From an uncultured Alistipes sp. (lineage in GTDB: Bacteria > Bacteroidota > Bacteroidia > Bacteroidales > Rikenellaceae), in contig CAMWGZ010000091.1 of assembly GCA_947173915.1 (NCBI GenBank), positions 1 to 5,239 on the forward strand: a stretch of DNA of 5,239 bases, written 5' to 3'. Positions 1-5,239 of this stretch are shown piece after piece (the first letter of the stretch is position 1; the number at the start of each line of letters is the position of its first letter). The notes beneath the pieces are model-generated. The model was given only the letters and a program-made list of their open reading frames with translations, was not told the origin of the DNA and did not search any database. The translations under genes were made by a program, and so were the position numbers.

Positions 1-160
1 GGCGGAGCGGGTGGACATTACCCCGGCGAATCTCTCGATCCTGAAAAACGGCAAGGCCAAGGCGGTCCGCTTCTCGACGCTCGAAGCCATCTGCCGCGAA
101 CTGGACTGCCAGCCCGGAGACATCATCGAATACCGGGCGGAACAGCCCACGCAAGAATAA
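1..160 (+). CDS. Xre/Cro-type helix-turn-helix regulator, 3' end only
   Basis: This is the last 52 residues of a small DNA-binding regulator whose 5' end lies before the window; the reading frame starts at base 2 and ends with TAA at 158-160. The visible part begins A-E-R-V-D-I-T-P-A-N-L-S and continues L-K-N-G-K-A-K-A-V-R-F-S-T-L-E-A-I-C, then L-D-C-Q-P-G-D-I-I-E-Y. This is the second half of a short Cro/C1-type domain of the YozG-like kind: recognition helix around P-A-N-L-S-I-L, then the helix carrying F-S-T-L-E-A-I-C and the typical C-Q-P-G-D-I end. Such proteins are usually about 65-80 residues, so roughly 20 residues are missing. In many bacteria they sit beside DUF2975 membrane proteins (family knowledge; the upstream gene cannot be seen here). 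The peptidase gene starts 39 bases downstream on the same strand with no visible terminator between, so read-through or an operon is possible. Target genes are unknown. Confidence 0.9.
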   Translation, partial: AERVDITPANLSILKNGKAKAVRFSTLEAICRELDCQPGDIIEYRAEQPTQE

Positions 161-199
161 CAAGAACAACTCATTCAACAACCAATCACTAATTCTATT
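161..199 (+). promoter_or_regulatory. A/C/T-rich, nearly G-free translation leader of the M16 peptidase
   Basis: The 39 bases between the regulator stop and the peptidase ATG contain one G only, in an otherwise GC-rich window. There is no Shine-Dalgarno sequence; the bases just before the ATG are TAATTCTATT. Bacteroidetes generally start translation from AT-rich, unstructured leaders rather than by Shine-Dalgarno pairing, so this supports the ATG at 200. I see no match to the Bacteroidetes -7 promoter consensus (TAnnTTTG) here, which fits co-transcription with the upstream regulator or a promoter I cannot recognise. Confidence 0.5.
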
Positions 200-3031
200 A
201 TGAAAAGGTTCATTATTTTAGTCGTCGCCCTCGCGTCGCTGGTGCGCGTGGCGGCACAGCCGAACCCGATGGAGCCGATTCCCGCTGACAAGGCGGTGCG
301 CGTCGGCCAACTCGCCAACGGCATGACGTACTTCCTGCGTCACAACGAAAAACCCAAGGATCAGGCAAGCTTCTACATCCTGCACAACGTCGGAGCCATC
401 CAGGAGAACGACGCACAGCAGGGTCTGGCCCACTTCCTCGAGCACATGGCCTTCAACGGCACGGAGAACCTGCCCGGCAAGACGATGATCGAGGCCCTCG
501 AAAGAAACGGCGTGAAGTTCGGTGCCGACGTGAACGCCTTCACCATGCACGACATCACGTGCTACAACCTGACCAACGTTCCCACGCTCAACCCGGGCGT
601 AGTCGATACCGCCCTGCTGGTGCTCCACGACTGGTCGCAGTCGATCAGCCTGCTGCCCGAGGAGATCGACAACGAGCGCGGCGTGATCATGGAGGAGCTG
701 CGCACCCGCGACGGTGCCATGTTCCGCGGCATGACCGCACGCAACAAGGCGCTCAACAAAGGTTCGAAGTACGAGGAGCGCAACGTAATCGGCTACCTGG
801 AGGGACTGAAGAGCTTCTCGTACGACGAGATCCGCGACTTCTACAAGACGTGGTATCGCCCCGAGTATCAGGCGATCATCATCGTCGGCGACATCGACGT
901 GGATGCCATCGAGGCCAAAATCAAGGAGCTGATGAGCGACATCCCCGCCTCGCCGGCCGATGCGCCCCAGAAGGAGTTCTACCCCGTTCCCGCCAATGAG
1001 GAACCGATCGTCAGCATCTTCGCCGACCCCGAAAATTCGGGCTCCGTCATCCGTCTGTTCATCAAGCGGCCCGCAGTACCGTTCCAGCAGAACAACCTGG
1101 TGATCCGCCAGATGATCGACATTCTCGACACCTACGTATCGCTCATGGAGAGCATGCGCATCAGCGAGATTTCCCGCCGGCCCGACGCTCCGTTCCTGGG
1201 AGGCGCCATGCAGATCGGCGACCTGATCGGCATGAACCCCACGCAGGATCTGGTCATGTGGGCGGCACAGACCCGCGACGGCGAACTGCTGACCGGCTAC
1301 AAGGCGCTCGTCGCCGAAATGGAGAAGATGCGCCGCTTCGGCTTCACGCAGGGCGAGTTCGACCGCGCACAGGCCGAACTGCTCCGACAGGCCGAAACCA
1401 TCTACGCCAACCGCAACGACCGCACCAACGAGGAGTACACCAACATCTACCTGATGGCCTACCGCAAGAACATGCCGATGCCCGATGCCGAGACCGAATA
1501 CCGGATAACCACCGAGCTGCTGCAGATGATCTCGCTCAACGACGTGAACGCCTGGGCACAGAACCTCGTATCGCCTATGAATCAGGTCATCTCGATCGAG
1601 GTTCCGCAGAAGGAGGGTCTCTCCGTTCCCACCGAGGCCGAAGTGCTCGCCGTGCGTGCCGAAGCGATGGCCGCCGAAGTCGAGGCCTACGAAGACACCG
1701 TATCGGACGAGCCGCTGATCCCGGCCAAGACCAAACTGAAAGGCTCGCGCGTGAAGAGCAGCGTAGTCAATGAGGAGATGGGCACGATCGAGTGGACGCT
1801 GAAGAACGGCACCCGGATCGTCGTGAAGCCGACCCAGTTCAAGGCTGACGAAGTACTCGTCCGCATCAAGGGCGACGGCGGTACGGCTCTGGTCGCCGAC
1901 GACCAGGTATTCGCTGCGGAGATGCTTCCCGTAATCGTCAGCATGTCGGGTGTCTCGAACTTCTCGGCAACCGACCTGAACAAGAAACTCGCCGGCAAGA
2001 ACGTCGGTCTGGGTCTGAGCATCGACAACTACACCAACGGCATGCAGGGAAGCTGCTCGCCCAAGGACATGGAGACGCTGCTCCAGCTGATCTACCTGAG
2101 CTTCACGAACCCCCGATTCTCGGAGGAGGACTTCGACACGACGATCAACACCTACAAGACCTACATTCAGAACCTGACCTCGAATCCCGACTACCTGATG
2201 TCGATCGAGACCACCAAGACCATCTACGGCGACAACCCGCGCCGTCAGGAGGCTACGATCGAGACGATGGACGGCATTTCGTTCGAGCAGCTGCCCGCTA
2301 TCTACAAGACCCTCTACCCCGGCGCCGACAGTTTCATGTTCACGTTCGTGGGCAACGTCGATCCCGAGACACTCAAACCGCTGGTCGAGAAATACATCGG
2401 CTCGATTCCCACCTCGAAATCGAAGCTCGGCTTCACGGATGACAACGTCCGCAAGGTTTCGGGCAAGGTCGAGAAGGATTTCCGCGTGGCGATGCTCCAG
2501 CCCAAGGTATCGGAAATGTTCCTCTTCACGTGCGATGCCGAGAACACCATCCGCAACCGCCAGCTCATGCTGCTGCTGACGCTCACGCTGAACAACCGTT
2601 ACCACGAGTCGATCCGTGAGGAGAAGGGCGGCACCTACGGTGTCAATGTCGCACCGGAACTCGAATACCGCCCCGTTTCGCAGATCAGCATGAAGATGAC
2701 CTTCGACACCAACGAGCAGATGGCCGACGAGCTGGCCCCGATCATCATCGACGAGCTGCGCAAGATCGCCGAGGAGGGTCCCAAGGCGAGCGACATCGAA
2801 AGCTCGCGCGAATACCTGGCCAAGACCTTTACCAACTCGCTCGAAAGCAACATGCAGTGGGCCGGTCTGATCGAGAGCTACTACCGCTTCGACCAAAACT
2901 CGGTGCGCGACTTCGTCGAGACGCTCAACAGCATTACCTACGACGAGGTGCGCGATCTGGCCAAGAAGCTGCTGGACAGCGGCAACATGATCAAGGTCAT
3001 CATGCGTCCCGAGGCCCAGCCCGCAGAATAA
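200..3031 (+). CDS. Secreted M16 (pitrilysin/insulinase) family zinc metallopeptidase, PqqL-like
   Basis: A complete 943-residue zinc peptidase of the M16 clan, expected to cleave peptides or small partly folded proteins in the periplasm. Residues 1-19 form a signal peptide (M-K-R, hydrophobic stretch, V-A-A before Q20); there is no lipobox cysteine, so the product should be soluble. The inverted zinc motif H-F-L-E-H is at residues 78-82 (ligands H78 and H82, catalytic E81). The third ligand is E159 in D-N-E-R-G-V-I, 77 residues after H82 as in pitrilysin. G-A-D-V-N-A-F-T around 108-115 is the conserved substrate-binding segment. A second M16 half starts near residue 528 (G-T-I-E-W-T-L-K-N-G) and lacks HxxEH, as usual, but keeps the substrate-gripping pair R806 and Y813 in R-E-E-K-G-G-T-Y. 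Length and single-chain two-half architecture match PqqL/FusC-type enzymes rather than the short M16B proteins. The frame is intact and ends with TAA, nine bases before a hairpin. The substrate is unknown. Ferredoxin processing, as for FusC, is only one possibility. Confidence 0.95.
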   Translation: MKRFIILVVALASLVRVAAQPNPMEPIPADKAVRVGQLANGMTYFLRHNEKPKDQASFYILHNVGAIQENDAQQGLAHFLEHMAFNGTENLPGKTMIEALERNGVKFGADVNAFTMHDITCYNLTNVPTLNPGVVDTALLVLHDWSQSISLLPEEIDNERGVIMEELRTRDGAMFRGMTARNKALNKGSKYEERNVIGYLEGLKSFSYDEIRDFYKTWYRPEYQAIIIVGDIDVDAIEAKIKELMSDIPASPADAPQKEFYPVPANEEPIVSIFADPENSGSVIRLFIKRPAVPFQQNNLVIRQMIDILDTYVSLMESMRISEISRRPDAPFLGGAMQIGDLIGMNPTQDLVMWAAQTRDGELLTGYKALVAEMEKMRRFGFTQGEFDRAQAELLRQAETIYANRNDRTNEEYTNIYLMAYRKNMPMPDAETEYRITTELLQMISLNDVNAWAQNLVSPMNQVISIEVPQKEGLSVPTEAEVLAVRAEAMAAEVEAYEDTVSDEPLIPAKTKLKGSRVKSSVVNEEMGTIEWTLKNGTRIVVKPTQFKADEVLVRIKGDGGTALVADDQVFAAEMLPVIVSMSGVSNFSATDLNKKLAGKNVGLGLSIDNYTNGMQGSCSPKDMETLLQLIYLSFTNPRFSEEDFDTTINTYKTYIQNLTSNPDYLMSIETTKTIYGDNPRRQEATIETMDGISFEQLPAIYKTLYPGADSFMFTFVGNVDPETLKPLVEKYIGSIPTSKSKLGFTDDNVRKVSGKVEKDFRVAMLQPKVSEMFLFTCDAENTIRNRQLMLLLTLTLNNRYHESIREEKGGTYGVNVAPELEYRPVSQISMKMTFDTNEQMADELAPIIIDELRKIAEEGPKASDIESSREYLAKTFTNSLESNMQWAGLIESYYRFDQNSVRDFVETLNSITYDEVRDLAKKLLDSGNMIKVIMRPEAQPAE

Positions 3032-3040
3032 CCCCCACAC

Positions 3041-3076
3041 GAAGAACTCCGGCCTCCTGCAAAGGCCGGAGTCTTC
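3041..3076 (+). terminator. Stem-loop just after the M16 gene, without a U-tract
   Basis: A perfect 10-bp inverted repeat, ACTCCGGCCT at 3046-3055 and AGGCCGGAGT at 3063-3072, with a 7-base loop. With one bulged A the stem extends to about 14 bp (GAAGA at 3041-3045 pairing TCTTC at 3072-3076). No run of T follows on either strand, so alone it is not a standard intrinsic terminator. It more likely protects the mRNA 3' end or assists the terminator directly downstream. Confidence 0.55.
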
Positions 3077-3083
3077 CGACGAC

Positions 3084-3123
3084 GACACCCCGCAACGCAT
3101 CTGTTGCGGGGTGTCCTATTTTT
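3084..3123 (+). terminator. Rho-independent terminator of the M16 peptidase transcript
   Basis: A perfect 13-bp stem, GACACCCCGCAAC at 3084-3096 and GTTGCGGGGTGTC at 3103-3115, with a 6-base loop GCATCT. It is followed by CTATTTTT at 3116-3123. The T-run lies on the plus-strand 3' side only; the minus-strand side reads GTCGTCGG, so the signal is directional and ends transcription coming from the peptidase gene. Confidence 0.9.
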
Positions 3124-3411
3124 ATGCTCCCCCAAAACACGGCACGCAGACCGGTCGGAATGCTTCCGCAGGCAGGGAACGGGAATCCCCGGCGACAGAG
3201 AGCCTCTTCCCGCCACGTCAGCAGTCCCTTGCCGGCTGCGTCCTCCCCTCTCCGGCCGTATTGTCAGCTCCCGGCAACAAAGGAGCGGTAGCGCCGGCAC
3301 ACAGGCGAACAGCAGCCGATTCCCCCAACATACCGGGAAAGAGAAGCAGAAAGACACAAGCCGAACAGCAAAATGGTCCGGATGCGGGTAACGGAGGAGA
3401 GACGCGGACAT
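3124..3411. other. Gene-free convergent intergenic region, unusually GC-rich
   Basis: About 290 bases lie between the terminators of the two converging units. GC content is about 62% by hand count, similar to the coding DNA around it. Several frames are open for 80-150 codons on both strands, but their products are rich in Arg, Pro, Gly, Ala and Ser, show no recognisable domain, and start inside terminators or overlap the peptidase 3' end. I see no tRNA-like cloverleaf, no inverted repeat above about 5 bp, no direct repeats and no Bacteroidetes-type promoter. It may be a decayed gene or simply GC-rich spacer; no function is claimed. Confidence 0.5.
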
Positions 3412-3454
3412 AAAAACCGCCGGGGCAGTCCGAAAAGGACCGCCCCGGCGGTTT
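3412..3454 (-). terminator. Rho-independent terminator of the receptor-lipoprotein unit
   Basis: The outer arms are AAACCGCCGGGGC (3414-3426) and GCCCCGGCGGTTT (3442-3454), a perfect 13-bp repeat. Inside, GTCC (3428-3431) pairs with GGAC (3437-3440) around a 5-base loop. Positions 3427 and 3441 are A and C on the plus strand (a mismatch) but T and G on the minus strand, which allows a G-U pair and an uninterrupted 18-bp RNA stem. On the minus strand the stem runs into five Ts (3416-3412). The plus strand has only TTT then C. It lies 58 bases past the lipoprotein stop codon. Confidence 0.92.
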
Positions 3455-3512
3455 CATTCTGCAGATTCGGAACAGGTCTCTCCCGACCGCCGAATCGCTG
3501 CGGGTACACAAA

Positions 3513-4505
3513 CTACCGGACCGACACTACATCCTCCGCACGGTTGAGCAGCAGCTGGTAGGCGGCACGCGAATCGTCGCCCGGAGAATACTTCGTATAG
3601 ATCGCCGTCAGATCGACCACCTGGCCGTCGGCGGGAATCGGCTGCTCGCGGAAGCGGCTGTAACCGCTCGAACGGACGACGTAGTTGCCCGCGAGCGTAT
3701 TGATGTCCCCGTAGGTAAACCAGGCCGAACCGTAATAGTAGGTCTTCTCGTGCGTGAGTTCGTCCTCGCGCATCGCAGCCCAGGTCGCCCACTCGGGAAT
3801 ATCCTCCCAGCCGGGCGAATTCACGTCGAAGGAGGTGCTGTTGGCGAAATAGTTGGGAAAAGTGTTCCGGTAGCCCCAGTTGGCCTTGCCGAACTTGCTG
3901 GCCACCCCTTCGAAGCGGACCAAACGCCCCAGCGAAGCGTCGGTCAGCGACGAATAGGTCGCGGGAGTGACCACCAGCGTATCGGCAGAGGTCATGCCGA
4001 CCATCTCGCCGAGCTTGAGGTGCTTGTCGAGCGTGATGCGGTCCTCCATGTTGCCGTTGGCGTAGCTGGCGTTGGCCGACTCCACGCCGATGCTGAGCAT
4101 CGTGCGGTAGTTGCCCAGCACGAGGCCCTGCAGGCGCACGTAAACCAGACGGCCGGGCGCATACTTGATATAGTATCCCGACGTTACCTTTACCTCGATC
4201 GCCGACTCGCTCTGCTCGTCGTAGAGGTACATCGACTTGTAAACATTACCGTTCTGATCGCTCGATATGACCTTGCCCCGGATTACCAGATCGTCGGTAA
4301 CGGTCAGCGACTGACCGATACCCGTCGTACCGGGATAGGCGGCCTCGAACATATCCTTCAGCTCCTTGATCGAAATGATCCGGCTGTCGCTGAAGTCCGC
4401 ATCCGTCCAGATACGGGCCGGACCGGGCGTTTCGAAATCATTGTAGCATCCGCTCAGACAGAAGCTCGCTGCAACGATCAGGAATATTGATTTTAATCTA
4501 TTCAT
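3513..4505 (-). CDS. DUF5689-like outer-membrane lipoprotein beside a TonB-dependent receptor
   Basis: A complete 330-residue lipoprotein, ATG at 4505-4503, stop TAG at 3515-3513. The N-terminus M-N-R-L-K-S, a hydrophobic core and the lipobox L-S-G-C put the lipidated cysteine at C20. The acidic residues just after it (Y-N-D-F-E-T) are compatible with export to the cell surface in Bacteroidetes, though weak evidence. Residues 43-52 (I-I-S-I-K-E-L-K-D-M) and the block at about 74-105 (V-I-R-G-K-V-I-S-S-D-Q-N-G-N-V-Y-K, then Y-L-Y-D-E) are characteristic of DUF5689, a Bacteroidetes domain with an OB-fold-like pattern. A second beta-rich part starts near 193 (G-R-L-V-R-F-E-G-V) and continues to the end, with many Tyr and Trp residues. 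There is no catalytic motif. The start is 20 bases after the receptor stop, so the two are surely one operon. It may help capture or bind the receptor's ligand; the ligand is unknown. Assignment to DUF5689 rests on motif recognition without a profile search. Confidence 0.85.
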   Translation of the reverse strand: MNRLKSIFLIVAASFCLSGCYNDFETPGPARIWTDADFSDSRIISIKELKDMFEAAYPGTTGIGQSLTVTDDLVIRGKVISSDQNGNVYKSMYLYDEQSESAIEVKVTSGYYIKYAPGRLVYVRLQGLVLGNYRTMLSIGVESANASYANGNMEDRITLDKHLKLGEMVGMTSADTLVVTPATYSSLTDASLGRLVRFEGVASKFGKANWGYRNTFPNYFANSTSFDVNSPGWEDIPEWATWAAMREDELTHEKTYYYGSAWFTYGDINTLAGNYVVRSSGYSRFREQPIPADGQVVDLTAIYTKYSPGDDSRAAYQLLLNRAEDVVSVR

Positions 4506-4525
4506 AATTTCACAGAATTGAGTCG

Positions 4526-5239
4526 TTAGAACCGGAAATACACATTCAGATAGTACGTCGTGCCGAACATGTAGAAATACTTCGAGGGGAACTTCTCGTA
4601 GGCGACCGTCTCCTTATTGACCTTGACCGCCTGGAGACGCATCTGCTCGTAACCGCCCGTGCGGATGTTCTGGTTGTTCAGAATGTTCTTGACTTCGAGG
4701 CTGAAGCCGAGCGTGTAGGCCCGCCGGATGAACCAGTTCTTACCGATGCTGGCATTGAGCGTATAGGCCTCCTTGAACTTCTCCTGGCTGCGCAGCGCCC
4801 GCACCTGCTCGGCCGACATGGTAGGCAGCAGCACGTCGTCGGTGCGGTAGAGCGGATTCATCGACAGGTACATGTTGTCGTAGTAGTTGAAGTCGATCGA
4901 GGCGAAGATGTTGCGCGGGCCGCGATACGAGAGGCCGATGTTGGCGGCCAGCTGCGGCGAGCTTTCGATCCGCATGTCCTTCCAGTAAACCGTACCCTCG
5001 CTCAAGGCCTGGGCGCTGTTGTCTGCGATCTGCACGAAATTGGGGTTCGACCGGTAGGTGTATTGTCCCCAGCTGACCGCACCGTTGATCGCCAGACCGT
5101 TGTAGATGGGAATCGACGCTGCGACCTCCAGACCGAAGTACTGCTTGTCGATACCGCTCATCGCGAAGTTGGTGTAGGATTTCAGCACGTCGTCGTAGAA
5201 CGAGATGACCTTCGACTGGTCGTCGATCTTGGGGTAGTA
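4526..5239 (-). CDS. TonB-dependent outer-membrane receptor, C-terminal part
   Basis: This is the last 237 residues of a TonB-dependent receptor; the gene enters from the right edge and the frame is open to base 5239, beginning Y-Y-P-K-I-D-D-Q-S-K. The stop is TAA at 4528-4526. The GTG at 5188-5186 is an internal valine (D-D-V-L-K-S-Y), not a start. The segment is the final part of the 22-strand beta-barrel: alternating hydrophobic/aromatic strands, M-S-G-I-D-K-Q-Y-F-G-L-E, the S-L-E-V-K-N-I-L-N-N-Q-N motif typical of the penultimate strands in Bacteroidetes receptors, and a terminal strand ending Y-F-R-F, where the final Phe is the usual signal for barrel insertion. Plug domain, TonB box and signal peptide are outside the window. 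Full members are typically 700-1000 residues. The substrate cannot be deduced. The immediate downstream gene encodes a lipoprotein, but the family differs from SusD, so this is not an ordinary SusC/SusD glycan pair. Confidence 0.93.
   Translation of the reverse strand, partial: YYPKIDDQSKVISFYDDVLKSYTNFAMSGIDKQYFGLEVAASIPIYNGLAINGAVSWGQYTYRSNPNFVQIADNSAQALSEGTVYWKDMRIESSPQLAANIGLSYRGPRNIFASIDFNYYDNMYLSMNPLYRTDDVLLPTMSAEQVRALRSQEKFKEAYTLNASIGKNWFIRRAYTLGFSLEVKNILNNQNIRTGGYEQMRLQAVKVNKETVAYEKFPSKYFYMFGTTYYLNVYFRF

Noticed and set aside
559..999. Plus-strand frame of about 146 codons inside the peptidase gene (and a similar one at 1258-1773)
   Set aside because: These are shifted-frame shadows of the GC-rich peptidase gene, rich in Arg, Gln and Gly; they are not evidence of a frameshift, because the main frame is intact throughout.
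218..3100. 960-codon open frame on the minus strand covering the whole peptidase gene
   Set aside because: It is in mirror register with the peptidase and is explained by avoidance of TTA, CTA and TCA codons. The opposite frame has a signal peptide, zinc ligands and full M16 architecture, and the antisense product has no domain.
2938..3411. Minus-strand open frame of about 157 codons overlapping the peptidase 3' end
   Set aside because: It reads through both peptidase terminators in antisense, is rich in Cys and Arg, and has no promoter or family signature. Only its first part lies in the gap.
3111..3413. Plus-strand open frame of about 100 codons in the intergenic gap
   Set aside because: It starts inside the terminator T-run, has a Pro/Gly/Arg/Ser-rich composition and no recognisable family, and would follow a strong terminator with no promoter visible.
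3427..3441. Terminator loop as a possible riboswitch or small RNA core
   Set aside because: The internal stem is only a 4-5 bp extension of the terminator hairpin, and nothing upstream could form an alternative antiterminator.
3750..4490. 246-codon plus-strand open frame inside the lipoprotein gene
   Set aside because: Same mirror-register artefact; it ends where the lipoprotein uses a TCA serine codon in its signal peptide. The minus-strand frame has a lipobox and the DUF5689-type motifs.
4526..5188. Short separate gene starting at a GTG at 5188
   Set aside because: The frame continues upstream without a stop to the window edge, and the added residues fit the receptor barrel, so the GTG is an internal valine codon.

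Overview
The window looks like chromosomal DNA from a GC-rich member of the Bacteroidales, and an Alistipes-like (Rikenellaceae) genome is my best guess. The reasons are the protein families present (a Bacteroidetes-type TonB-dependent receptor ending in Y-F-R-F, a DUF5689-type lipoprotein, a PqqL-sized M16 peptidase), start codons without Shine-Dalgarno sequences, and roughly 60% GC. The genus is inference; no rRNA or other marker is present.

Layout: (1) positions 1-160, plus strand, hold the 3' end of a small Xre/Cro-type helix-turn-helix regulator. (2) A 39-base, almost G-free leader precedes a complete 943-residue secreted M16 zinc metallopeptidase at 200-3031. (3) Two stem-loops follow at 3041-3123; the second is a textbook intrinsic terminator. 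(4) About 290 GC-rich bases (3124-3411) have no gene I can support. (5) A strong terminator at 3412-3454 reads on the minus strand. (6) The minus strand then carries a two-gene unit entering from the right edge: the C-terminal 237 residues of a TonB-dependent outer-membrane receptor (4526-5239) and, 20 bases downstream, a 330-residue DUF5689-like lipoprotein (3513-4505).

The plus-strand and minus-strand units converge and each has its own terminator, so they are probably independent transcription units. The receptor and lipoprotein are very likely co-transcribed and probably act together at the outer membrane, with the lipoprotein as an accessory to uptake of an unknown ligand. The M16 enzyme should work in the periplasm, degrading peptides or small proteins. 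A functional link between it and the receptor, as in ferredoxin import (FusA/FusC, YddB/PqqL), is possible but not shown by the sequence.

I found no transposon, CRISPR array, RNA gene or clear novel system. The most distinctive sequence-level signals are the near-absence of TTA/CTA/TCA codons in the peptidase gene (which creates a 960-codon antisense open frame), the strand-asymmetric terminator at 3412-3454, and the GC-rich gap between the converging terminators.
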